A stretch of DNA of 17,487 bases from JBDKGH01 sp039798265 (GTDB taxonomy: Bacteria; Bacteroidota; Bacteroidia; Flavobacteriales_D; Sanyastnellaceae): NCBI GenBank assembly GCA_039798265.1, contig JBDKGH010000069.1, positions 1 through 17,487 on the forward strand, given 5' to 3'. Under the pieces are notes generated by a model, which was not told the DNA's origin, made no database searches, and was given only the letters and a program-made list of their open reading frames with translations. A program made the position numbers and the translations under genes. Shown in pieces: positions 1 to 7,159 of the stretch. Every line of letters begins with the position of its first letter. Position 1 is the stretch's first letter.

Positions 1-718
1 CAGCTTTATCGTAAGCACCTTCATTTAAGTAGATGTTTACTTCGCTGCGCAATAGATTCGAATCCTTTGGATACTTAGCACGAGCATCAGAAAGCACTTT
101 GAGGGCCTCGTCGCGCTTACCAGCTTTGAGGTAAATCTCTGAACTATAGTTGTATACATCAGGAACTTTGTATCCCAATTCGCCGCATTTTTTATAAGCA
201 GCTAACGATTTTTCGATGTTGCCACACTTATCATAGCAGAATCCTGCATTAAAAATGAAGGCACTATCAATGATATTGAACTTGTTACTGATATCCGAAG
301 CCAAGATAAACTCATCTGCCGCTGCGCAGTAATTATCTGAATTATAGTGTACTTCTGCTTGGCTAATCAATAGACCTTGTGCAGAACCCAAACCTTGACG
401 GTATTCATTGGCATAGTCACCTTTAGGATCTAACTCCATCCCTTTCATGTAAGATTCGGTTGAAGTATAGATGGCTTTCGGATATTTAGCCGAAAGGGTC
501 GCATCTTTAGCAATATTGAAGTAAATATCGCCGCGATAACGCCAATATTTCTCTTTGCTAGTTACTTTAGGGTCTGAAGCGGCCTCTTCGATATACGTCA
601 TCGCCTCTTCATATTTCCCGTCTTTATTCGCATTGAATGCGCTGGTCAATTTTGCTGGTTGAGCAAAAGCACTTCCGGCAACCATAAGACAGAAAAGCAA
701 AATTCCTGATTTTTTCAT
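1..718 (-). CDS. TPR-repeat secreted/periplasmic protein (C-terminus cut by window edge)
   Basis: I translated this frame directly from the minus strand. It opens with ATG at 718-716 and runs without a stop to base 1, giving 239 complete codons, so the 3' end is missing. Residues 1-20 form a Sec signal peptide (basic MKKSG, hydrophobic ILLFCLMVAGSA, then AFAQ as the cleavage site). After it come repeated helix pairs typical of tetratricopeptide repeats, such as the stretches around GKYEEAMTYIEEA, EKSLAAYKKCGELGY and RDEALKVLSDARAKYP. TPR arrays are protein-binding scaffolds; here the array would act outside the cytoplasm, and its partner is unknown. The gene lies 190 bases downstream of gyrA on the same strand, but a strong terminator sits between them, so it probably has its own promoter. 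A TPR protein after gyrA is, from memory, common in Flavobacteriia. The specific function is not recognised. Confidence 0.85.
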   Translation of the reverse strand, partial: MKKSGILLFCLMVAGSAFAQPAKLTSAFNANKDGKYEEAMTYIEEAASDPKVTSKEKYWRYRGDIYFNIAKDATLSAKYPKAIYTSTESYMKGMELDPKGDYANEYRQGLGSAQGLLISQAEVHYNSDNYCAAADEFILASDISNKFNIIDSAFIFNAGFCYDKCGNIEKSLAAYKKCGELGYKVPDVYNYSSEIYLKAGKRDEALKVLSDARAKYPKDSNLLRSEVNIYLNEGAYDKA

Positions 719-811
719 AGGGGTTGAATGGTTTGAAAAATAGCTGGTCAAAATTAATTGATTTTGTGGCTCGGAGATTTCAACTTCTTTGCCAAATATT
801 ACCTGTCAACG

Positions 812-876
812 AAAAAAAAAGCCCTTTGATCCATCAAATCGAGTTGGAAGCTCTCGAAATGATTTCAAAAAGGGCT
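812..876 (-). terminator. Long hairpin terminator after gyrA
   Basis: Read on the minus strand, an outer stem AGCCCTTT / AAAGGGCT encloses an inner near-complementary pair of arms (ATCATTTCGAG and CTCGATTTGAT, two mismatches) around a short loop. A run of nine T residues follows (the A-run at 812-820 on the plus strand). It starts about 33 bases past the gyrA stop codon. This is a classic intrinsic terminator. It would separate the gyrA transcript from the TPR gene. Confidence 0.85.
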
Positions 877-908
877 GTTTTTCAGTTATTTCAAATCAAA
901 AAGAAGGT

Positions 909-3452
909 TTACTCCTCTCCGCTTGTTTCTTCTGGTTCATCCGTCGCATTATCCGCTTGGATATCCGGATCTGGAGTCAAATCGATGGCTTCATCGCGTT
1001 CAATTTCCTCATCCTCATCTTTCAATACGGCCGTAACGGCTGCAATTTCATCATTTCCGCGGAGATTGATCAAACGAACACCTTGTGTAGCACGGCCCAT
1101 TACGCGAAGATCTTCCACGCGTAAACGAATAGTAATACCCGACTTATTGATAATCATAAAGTCGAAATTATCATCTACACCCAAAATGGCGATCAAGTCA
1201 CCGGTTTTTTCGGTAATGTTTATGGTTTTCACACCTTTACCACCGCGATTCGTAATGCGGTAGTCTTCAAGAGCTGAACGTTTTCCATATCCTTTTTCAG
1301 AAACCACCAGGATATCTTGGTCAGGACGATCAACGCAAACCATGCCGATTACTTCATCTTTTCCGCTACCCAAGGTTACGGCTTTCACCCCTTGAGCTGT
1401 TCTACCCACCGCTCTCACTGTATTCTCTGGGAATCGAATGGCTTTTCCTTCACGAGTAGCAATGAGAATCTCACAGTTACCGTTGGTCAATTTCGCTTCG
1501 AGCAGTTCATCACCATCAACAATTGTGATCGCGTTAATACCCGTAGAACGAGGACGGCTATATGCTTCTAGAGAGGTTTTCTTGATCAAACCTTGCTTAG
1601 TGCAAAGGATCACGAAGTTCTCTTTCACATACTCTTCGTTCATTAAGTCCTTGGTAGTGAAGTAAGCAAGTACTTTGTCATCTTGCTCGATATTGATCAA
1701 ATTCTGAATGGCTCGACCTTTTGAGGTCTTTGCTCCTTCTGGAATTTCGAATACACGCATCCAGAAACAACGGCCTTTCTTGGTGAAGATGAGCAACCAA
1801 TCGTGGTTGGTAGCTGTGAAAATGTGCTCTACAAAGTCTTCTTGACGCGCTGAAGTTCCTTTTGCACCTACACCACCGCGTGCTTGCGCACGGTATTCTG
1901 TAATGCTGGTACGTTTGATATATCCAGCATGCGTAATGGTAATAACAACATGATCATCTGGAATCATATCCTCGATGCTCAAGTCAGCAGAAGAGAACTC
2001 AATTACCGAGCGGCGATTATCGCCAAACTTCTCGATCATCAAGTTTAACTCATCTTTGATGATGCCCATACGAAGACCTTCGTCGGCCAAAATGGCGCGA
2101 AGTTTCTTGATGAGTTCCATCAATTCATCGTACTCTGCACGAATCTTATCACGCTCAAGACCAGTCAAACGCTGGAGACGCATATCGAGGATCGCTCTTG
2201 ACTGTATGTCAGAAAGACCGAATTTGGTTATCAACCCTTCACGAGCTTCTTCTGGCGTTTGTGAACCTCTAATTAAAGCAATAACCTCATCGAGGTGATC
2301 CAAGGCAATGAGCAAACCTTCTAAAATGTGGGCACGCTCCTCTGCTTTTTTCAACTCATATTTGGTACGACGAGTCACCACTTCGTGGCGGTGTTCCACG
2401 TAATGATGAATGATCGATTTCAAACTCAAAACCTCAGGACGACCATGCACTAACGCAATGTTATTAACTGAGAATGAGGTTTGTAAACCCGTGTACTTAT
2501 ACAAATTATTCAACACCACATTTGGAATGGCGTCACGTTTTAATTCATAAACTACACGCACTCCATTACGGTCTGACTCATCACGGATTTCAGAGATACC
2601 CTCGATTTTAGCTTCTTGAACTAATTCCCAGGTACGCTTCACCATATCCGCCTTATTCACTTGATAAGGGATCTGATCTACGATAATGCACTCGCGATTA
2701 TCTACTTCTTCGATACGAGCTCGTCCGCGAATAACAACGCGACCTCTCCCCGTTTCATAAGCCGATTTAACCCCTTCGATACCATGAATCACCCCTCCCG
2801 TTGGGAAGTCAGGAGCCTTAACGTAACGCATTAACTCCTCAGTGGTAATATCCTTATTATCAATATAAGCGATAATACCCTCGCATACTTCACGAAGGTT
2901 GTGAGGAGGCATATTGGTAGCCATACCCACAGCGATACCACTTACCCCATTAAGAAGCAAGTTCGGCACTTTAGCGGGGAGAACTTTTGGTTCTTCCAAC
3001 GAGTCGTCAAAGTTGGGTTGGAAATCTACCGTTTCTTTATCGAGGTCTTCCAGGAGCTCCTCTGCGATTTTGCGCAAGCGGGCTTCCGTGTAACGCATGG
3101 CCGCGGCATTATCGCCGTCCATACTACCGAAGTTACCTTGACCATCCACTAATGGATAACGTAAAGTCCAGTCTTGGGCCATACGAACCATTGTTTCATA
3201 AACAGAACTATCGCCATGCGGGTGATACTTACCGAGTACTTCACCAACCACACGAGCTGATTTTTTATGTGGACGATTTGAAAGAACGCCCAATTCGAGC
3301 ATTCCATAAAGTACCCTACGGTGTACTGGTTTTAGACCATCTCTTACATCGGGGAGCGCGCGGCTCACAATTACGGACATCGAGTAATCGATGTACGCAG
3401 ACTTCATTTCATCCTCGATGTTAATCCGTAGGATTTTTTCTCCTTCTGCCAT
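909..3452 (-). CDS. gyrA: DNA gyrase subunit A
   Basis: GyrA is the DNA-cleaving and rejoining subunit of gyrase (A2B2 with GyrB), which puts negative supercoils into DNA. I place the start at MAEGEKILRINIEDEMK (3452), giving 847 residues. The longer frame from 3518 adds 22 unconserved residues and begins upstream of the candidate promoter. The catalytic tyrosine is Tyr121 in MRYTEARL (E. coli Tyr122). The quinolone-resistance region reads HGDSSVYETM: Ser82 matches E. coli Ser83 and Glu86 matches Asp87, so no classic resistance change is visible. The C-terminal beta-pinwheel follows; its GyrA box reads QARGGVGAKG (about 523-532) instead of QRRGGKG, and a later blade carries RGGKGVK. The protein ends in a strongly acidic tail of about 35 residues. 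ParC/GrlA is the alternative, but length, pinwheel and sequence favour GyrA. It is divergent from clpC. Confidence 0.97.
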   Translation of the reverse strand: MAEGEKILRINIEDEMKSAYIDYSMSVIVSRALPDVRDGLKPVHRRVLYGMLELGVLSNRPHKKSARVVGEVLGKYHPHGDSSVYETMVRMAQDWTLRYPLVDGQGNFGSMDGDNAAAMRYTEARLRKIAEELLEDLDKETVDFQPNFDDSLEEPKVLPAKVPNLLLNGVSGIAVGMATNMPPHNLREVCEGIIAYIDNKDITTEELMRYVKAPDFPTGGVIHGIEGVKSAYETGRGRVVIRGRARIEEVDNRECIIVDQIPYQVNKADMVKRTWELVQEAKIEGISEIRDESDRNGVRVVYELKRDAIPNVVLNNLYKYTGLQTSFSVNNIALVHGRPEVLSLKSIIHHYVEHRHEVVTRRTKYELKKAEERAHILEGLLIALDHLDEVIALIRGSQTPEEAREGLITKFGLSDIQSRAILDMRLQRLTGLERDKIRAEYDELMELIKKLRAILADEGLRMGIIKDELNLMIEKFGDNRRSVIEFSSADLSIEDMIPDDHVVITITHAGYIKRTSITEYRAQARGGVGAKGTSARQEDFVEHIFTATNHDWLLIFTKKGRCFWMRVFEIPEGAKTSKGRAIQNLINIEQDDKVLAYFTTKDLMNEEYVKENFVILCTKQGLIKKTSLEAYSRPRSTGINAITIVDGDELLEAKLTNGNCEILIATREGKAIRFPENTVRAVGRTAQGVKAVTLGSGKDEVIGMVCVDRPDQDILVVSEKGYGKRSALEDYRITNRGGKGVKTINITEKTGDLIAILGVDDNFDFMIINKSGITIRLRVEDLRVMGRATQGVRLINLRGNDEIAAVTAVLKDEDEEIERDEAIDLTPDPDIQADNATDEPEETSGEE

Positions 3453-3502
3453 TTGTTCAGGTTTTAAAAAACGCGCACGGTCTTTGGGACGAGTGCGGCC
3501 CG

Positions 3503-3510
3503 CGAAGGTA
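3503..3510 (-). promoter_or_regulatory. Candidate gyrA -7 element (TACCTTCG)
   Basis: On the minus strand TACCTTCG differs by one base from the Bacteroidota -7 consensus TAnnTTTG. It would put the transcript start near 3496, about 45 bases before the proposed ATG at 3452. The upstream in-frame ATG at 3518 would then lie outside the transcript, which supports the shorter GyrA. I see no well-spaced -33 TTG, so this remains a candidate. Confidence 0.35.
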
Positions 3511-3553
3511 CTTAACAACAGGCATGTTTAGACGGTTTTACCCATGGTAATTT

Positions 3554-3586
3554 TTATTCACAATCCCCACAAAATATTGTGAATAA
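3554..3586. repeat. Perfect 11-bp inverted repeat made of two DnaA-box-like sites
   Basis: TTATTCACAAT (3554-3564) and ATTGTGAATAA (3576-3586) are exact reverse complements, separated by 11 bases. Each arm contains TTATTCACA, which fits the DnaA-box consensus TTWTNCACA known from E. coli. The repeat lies in the AT-rich region between gyrA and clpC, about 100 bases from the gyrA start and 105 from the clpC start. It could be a paired DnaA or other repressor site, or a hairpin in a gyrA leader. There is no T-run suggesting a terminator. The repeat is seen directly; the DnaA role is inference. Confidence 0.8.
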
Positions 3587-3624
3587 TTAAACATTATTAG
3601 ATGGCTGATCGAGAGTCCTGCAGA

Positions 3625-3632
3625 TACATTTG
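3625..3632 (+). promoter_or_regulatory. Candidate clpC -7 element (TACATTTG)
   Basis: TACATTTG matches the Bacteroidota -7 consensus TAnnTTTG exactly. It lies 59 bases before the clpC ATG and would give a leader of roughly 50 bases. A clean -33 TTG at the usual distance is not apparent. Confidence 0.45.
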
Positions 3633-3691
3633 ATACGTAAACAAAATAGTCTAGGAAACTGGACGAACTAACTGGTAAAGGAAGGTGTTTT

Positions 3692-6298
3692 ATGAGTATG
3701 GAAGCTAAGTTTTCTCCTCAGGTGAAAGATGTGATCACCTATAGTCGCGAAGAGGCTCTTCGCTTGGGACACAGCTATATAGGTGTTGAACACCTCTTAC
3801 TGGGTCTGCTCCGAGAATCGGAGTGTTTGGCGGTAAAAGTGCTAAACAATCTTGACGTTGATTTGGCACGTTTACGTAAAGTAGTAGAAGGTTCTATCCG
3901 TTCTACTACCACACAATCTACCACAAAACCTGCTACTGGCGGCGTAATACCGTTGGTAAAACAAGCAGAGCGCATTTTAAAAATAACCTATTTGGAGGCA
4001 AAAATTTTCAAAGCCACTTTGGTGGGTACTGAACATTTATTGCTTTCAATACTTAAAGACGAAGACAACGTGGCTACACGCGCACTAAAGAGTTTCAACG
4101 TAGACTATGAAAGCGTTCGTGAGGAATTAGATGGATTCATGGGTACTGCCAATGAAAAAGATCTGCCTCGCAACGAAATGCCTGGTAATGCTGATGAAGA
4201 TGATGATGACCGTTCCTTTGGAGGAAGCGGCTCAGGATCTGGTGCTGCTAAAAAACCAGGTGAAAGCAAGAGTAAAACTCCAGTTCTCGATAACTTCGGA
4301 CGCGACCTTACAAAGTTTGCTGAAGAAGGTAAGCTTGATCCTATCGTAGGTAGAGAGGCAGAAATTGAGCGTGTTTCTCAAATTCTTGCTCGTCGTAAAA
4401 AGAACAATCCTATTTTGATCGGTGAACCTGGTGTAGGTAAATCAGCAATTGCTGAAGGTTTGGCTCTTCGCATCATTCAGAAAAAAGTATCTCGTGTTCT
4501 TTTTGGAAAACGAATTGTTACGCTTGATATCGCTTCATTGGTAGCGGGTACTAAATACCGCGGTCAATTTGAAGAGCGTATGAAAGCGGTGATGAATGAA
4601 TTGGAAAAATCACCGGATGTGATCCTCTTCATTGATGAGATACATACTATTGTAGGCGCAGGTGGTGCTAGCGGATCTTTGGATGCGAGCAACATGTTTA
4701 AGCCAGCTCTTGCCCGCGGTGAAATTCAATGCATCGGCGCTACTACTCTCGATGAGTACCGTCAATACATTGAAAAAGATGGCGCTCTTGAGCGTCGCTT
4801 CCAAAAAGTAATTGTTGACCCTACAACAATCGATGAGACAATTCAAATTTTACACAATATCAAAGACAAGTACGAAGAACACCACAGTGTTACTTATACT
4901 CCTGAAGCTATTGAAGCTTGTGTGAAATTAACTGCTCGTTATATTACAGATCGCCACTTACCAGATAAAGCCATTGATGCTTTGGATGAAGTAGGTTCTC
5001 GCGTTCACTTAAATAATATCAATGTTCCTAAAGAGATCATTGATATTGAAAAGAGTATTGAAGAAGTAAAAGAAGAGAAAAACCGCGTGGTACGTAGTCA
5101 GAAATACGAGGAAGCGGCTAAGCTCAGAGATAAAGAACGTCAGCTACAAGAGAAACTAGAAGCGGCTAAGAAAAAATGGGAAGAAGAAACGCGCAGCCAT
5201 CGTGTTACGGTTTCGGAAGCCAATGTTGAAGAAGTTGTTTCTCAGATGACGGGTATCCCAATGCAACGTGTTGCTGAAAAAGAAAGCGGACGTTTGGCAA
5301 AAATGGATCAAGAACTAGAAGGAAAAGTGATTGGCCAAGATGCTGCTATTAAAAAAGTAGTAAAAGCCATTAAGCGTAATCGTGCTGGTTTAAAAGATCC
5401 AAATCGTCCAATTGGTTCCTTCATTTTCCTCGGCCCTACGGGTGTTGGTAAAACACAATTAGCGAAAGAATTGGCGAAGTATATGTTTGACTCAGAAGAA
5501 GCGTTGATTCGCATTGACATGAGTGAGTACATGGAAAAATTCGCTGTTTCTCGTTTGATTGGAGCGCCTCCCGGTTACATCGGATATGAAGAAGGCGGAC
5601 AATTGACTGAAAAAGTACGTCGTCGTCCATACTCTATCGTTCTTCTCGATGAGATTGAAAAAGCTCACCCAGATGTATTCAACTTGTTGTTACAAGCCTT
5701 GGATGATGGACAAATGACCGATTCTTTGGGTCGTAAAATTGACTTTAAGAATACAGTGATCATTATGACCTCCAACATTGGCGCCCGTCAGTTGCAAGAC
5801 TTCGGAACAGGTGTAGGATTCGGTACACAAGCTAAGGCCTCACAGGAAGAACAAGATCGTAAGAGTGTAATTGAAGGAGCATTACGTAAAGCTTTCGCTC
5901 CTGAATTCCTCAACCGTATTGATGATCTTATTGTATTCAATGCCTTGAAGAAAGAAGACATTTTCGAAATCATCGATATCGAATTGGCTAAACTCTTCCA
6001 CCGTATTACAGACTTAGGGTACAATATCAAGTTGACTGATTCTGCAAAAGACATCATCGCCGAGCGCGGATATGACGAGAAGTTTGGTGCGCGTCCATTG
6101 AAACGCAGCATCCAAAAATATCTTGAAGATCCATTGGCTGAAGAAATCATCGGAGGAAATGTTCGTCCTGGAGACACCATTATGGTGGACTACAACAAGG
6201 AAGAAGATCGTATTACGATGAAAGCAGAAAAAGGAAAAACTTCGAAAAAAGAAGAAAAGAAAACAGACGGTGGCACGCCTCCAACTGAAGAGTCATAA
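3692..6298 (+). CDS. clpC: ClpC-type AAA+ unfoldase of the Clp protease
   Basis: ClpC unfolds substrate proteins by ATP hydrolysis and threads them into the ClpP peptidase in the cytoplasm. The 868 residues show the full class I layout: two Clp_N repeats (about 10-60 and 88-140), an acidic then Gly/Ser-rich linker (168-188), and AAA-1 with Walker A GEPGVGKS (244-251) and Walker B ILFIDE (311-316). A UVR/M-type coiled segment (about 455-495, KYEEAAKLRDKERQLQEKLE) separates this from AAA-2 with Walker A GPTGVGKT (581-588) and Walker B IVLLDE (649-654). VGF at 708-710 sits where the ClpP-docking loop lies, so ClpP partnership is likely. The short middle domain and UVR segment favour ClpC over ClpB. 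The ATG at 3692 has an AAAGGAAGG ribosome site at 3677-3685, unusual here; ATG 3698 is an in-frame alternative. A terminator follows closely. No neighbouring mcsA, mcsB or ctsR is present. Confidence 0.96.
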   Translation: MSMEAKFSPQVKDVITYSREEALRLGHSYIGVEHLLLGLLRESECLAVKVLNNLDVDLARLRKVVEGSIRSTTTQSTTKPATGGVIPLVKQAERILKITYLEAKIFKATLVGTEHLLLSILKDEDNVATRALKSFNVDYESVREELDGFMGTANEKDLPRNEMPGNADEDDDDRSFGGSGSGSGAAKKPGESKSKTPVLDNFGRDLTKFAEEGKLDPIVGREAEIERVSQILARRKKNNPILIGEPGVGKSAIAEGLALRIIQKKVSRVLFGKRIVTLDIASLVAGTKYRGQFEERMKAVMNELEKSPDVILFIDEIHTIVGAGGASGSLDASNMFKPALARGEIQCIGATTLDEYRQYIEKDGALERRFQKVIVDPTTIDETIQILHNIKDKYEEHHSVTYTPEAIEACVKLTARYITDRHLPDKAIDALDEVGSRVHLNNINVPKEIIDIEKSIEEVKEEKNRVVRSQKYEEAAKLRDKERQLQEKLEAAKKKWEEETRSHRVTVSEANVEEVVSQMTGIPMQRVAEKESGRLAKMDQELEGKVIGQDAAIKKVVKAIKRNRAGLKDPNRPIGSFIFLGPTGVGKTQLAKELAKYMFDSEEALIRIDMSEYMEKFAVSRLIGAPPGYIGYEEGGQLTEKVRRRPYSIVLLDEIEKAHPDVFNLLLQALDDGQMTDSLGRKIDFKNTVIIMTSNIGARQLQDFGTGVGFGTQAKASQEEQDRKSVIEGALRKAFAPEFLNRIDDLIVFNALKKEDIFEIIDIELAKLFHRITDLGYNIKLTDSAKDIIAERGYDEKFGARPLKRSIQKYLEDPLAEEIIGGNVRPGDTIMVDYNKEEDRITMKAEKGKTSKKEEKKTDGGTPPTEES

Positions 6299-6344
6299 AA
6301 GAAAGAACTAAGGCCTGTTCTTCTTATCCTTAGTTGAATAAACT

Positions 6345-6374
6345 AAAAAGTCCCCTCGAAAGGGGACTTTTTTT
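6345..6374 (+). terminator. Intrinsic terminator after clpC
   Basis: A perfect 12-bp stem AAAAAGTCCCCT (6345-6356) / AGGGGACTTTTT (6361-6372) closes a CGAA tetraloop and runs into further T residues. It starts 46 bases after the clpC stop. With A-runs and T-runs on both flanks it could work in either direction, but both neighbours are on the plus strand. Confidence 0.95.
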
Positions 6375-6421
6375 ATTGACCATATCTGATGTAAGTCATT
6401 CATTGATTTGGGATAAAAAAA

Positions 6422-6429
6422 TACTTTCG
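6422..6429 (+). promoter_or_regulatory. Candidate -7 element (TACTTTCG) for the small membrane protein
   Basis: TACTTTCG is one base off TAnnTTTG and lies 17 bases before the ATG at 6447. A TTG at 6403-6405 lies 16 bases upstream, slightly short for the usual -33 spacing. The leader would be about 10 bases. The location directly after the clpC terminator fits a new transcription unit. Confidence 0.4.
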
Positions 6430-6446
6430 TTTAAACACCTTAACGC

Positions 6447-6788
6447 ATGACCACCCCAAACAAGGGCTTTGCCCATTACTTGAATTTAGCACAATACCTT
6501 AAAAAATATGGTCATAACGAGGAGTCGATCAGGTCTAAGTTAATTGAACAAGGTGCAGATGATCAAACCATCGAGGTGCTATTTAGTCAATTAGAAAAGC
6601 AACGTCATGGCCATCGACGGGTCAAAGGTGTCAATCTTGTATTTCTTGGTGGTGCAATTTTGGTCATCGGATTTTTGTTGACTTATTTTTTTTACGATTC
6701 GGGTGAAACCATGCACTACATCATGTATTCCTTCACCACATTAGGCATCTTAATATTAGGATGGGGTATCGTTTTGATTTTTTATTGA
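6447..6788 (+). CDS. Small two-helix membrane protein, unknown function
   Basis: This gene encodes 113 residues. Residues 1-60 are soluble and helical, rich in charged residues and glutamine (LAQYLKKYGHNEESIRSKL, then TIEVLFSQLEKQ), with a shape like a small UBA/RecX-style helical bundle that may bind a partner. Two hydrophobic helices follow, at about 62-82 (LVFLGGAILVIGFLLTYFF) and 91-113 (YIMYSFTTLGILILGWGIVL). The gene ends almost directly after the second helix, so the soluble part is probably cytoplasmic with a hairpin in the inner membrane. There is no signal peptide and no enzyme motif. It stands between the clpC terminator and the antitoxin-like gene 93 bases downstream. I do not recognise the family. 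The clear reading frame and a candidate promoter make it likely to be real. Confidence 0.75.
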   Translation: MTTPNKGFAHYLNLAQYLKKYGHNEESIRSKLIEQGADDQTIEVLFSQLEKQRHGHRRVKGVNLVFLGGAILVIGFLLTYFFYDSGETMHYIMYSFTTLGILILGWGIVLIFY

Positions 6789-6854
6789 CGAATAGGCTGT
6801 CTACATTTCCAAAAGAATTGTGATGCAAATGCCCATAAATTCCTTTCCTTTGTT

Positions 6855-6868
6855 AGGTATAGATACCT
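6855..6868. promoter_or_regulatory. Palindrome AGGTAT-AG-ATACCT just upstream of antitoxin-like gene
   Basis: AGGTAT (6855-6860) and ATACCT (6863-6868) are exact reverse complements around a 2-base centre, 13 bases before the ATG at 6882. The right arm overlaps TACCTTTT (6864-6871), which resembles the -7 element TAnnTTTG. This arrangement, an operator over the promoter, is what autoregulating type II antitoxins use. The palindrome is seen; the operator role is inference. Confidence 0.4.
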
Positions 6869-6881
6869 TTTTAACCGATTC

Positions 6882-7145
6882 ATGGATATTCAGAAAGAAA
6901 AGCTAGCCATTATAGAATGGGTAGTCAAACAAGAAAAGAGCAGTGCGCTCTCTCCTATTTTGGCTTTAATTCAAAAGAATGACAACCAAATACTAGATGA
7001 CAACAAACTTGTTGGATATCGAAAGCCAGGGCGTCGCATCACGAAAAAGGAACTGATCGAGAGTATCAAGTCTTCGCTAGAGGATTTGGCGAAAGGCGAT
7101 GTTCACGCTCTCGATCAAGTTGAAGCAGAATCTGATCAATGGTAA
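6882..7145 (+). CDS. Antitoxin-like small protein without a visible toxin
   Basis: The 87 residues start MDIQKEKLAIIEWVVKQE. They contain a central segment VGYRKPGRRITKKELIESIK and a C-terminal helix that ends ALDQVEAESDQW. From memory, this layout (short N-terminal helix with IIEWV, a VGY..G..ITK turn, and an acidic tail ending in ExxxW) resembles small Bacteroidota antitoxins that pair with RelE/ParE toxins. If so, it would be a cytoplasmic DNA-binding or toxin-neutralising protein. No RelE/ParE-like frame lies nearby: the next gene downstream encodes a secreted protein, and its longest frame begins inside this gene's last codons (ATGGTAA). A palindrome upstream is compatible with autoregulation. 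The reading frame looks real; the antitoxin assignment is tentative and could be a housekeeping regulator instead. Confidence 0.7.
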   Translation: MDIQKEKLAIIEWVVKQEKSSALSPILALIQKNDNQILDDNKLVGYRKPGRRITKKELIESIKSSLEDLAKGDVHALDQVEAESDQW

Positions 7146-7159
7146 ACCTCCTCAATAAT

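Noticed and set aside
724..1263. Plus-strand reading frames over the gyrA 3' end and terminator
   Set aside because: They are serine-rich antisense shadows of gyrA and run through the terminator hairpin; no homology features or start signals.
2987..3424. 145-codon plus-strand frame inside gyrA
   Set aside because: It lies fully antisense to the most conserved part of GyrA (active-site and QRDR region), which explains the lack of stops.
3453..3518. Extended N-terminus of GyrA from ATG at 3518
   Set aside because: The 22 extra residues are not family-like and overlap the candidate -7 element at 3503-3510.
3453..3691. Replication origin at the gyrA-clpC gap
   Set aside because: Only two box-like 9-mers are present, with no cluster, no obvious AT-rich repeat array and no dnaA or dnaN nearby. 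A local regulatory site is more economical.
5788..6180. 130-codon minus-strand frame inside clpC
   Set aside because: Antisense shadow of the conserved AAA-2 domain; composition is unlike a real protein.
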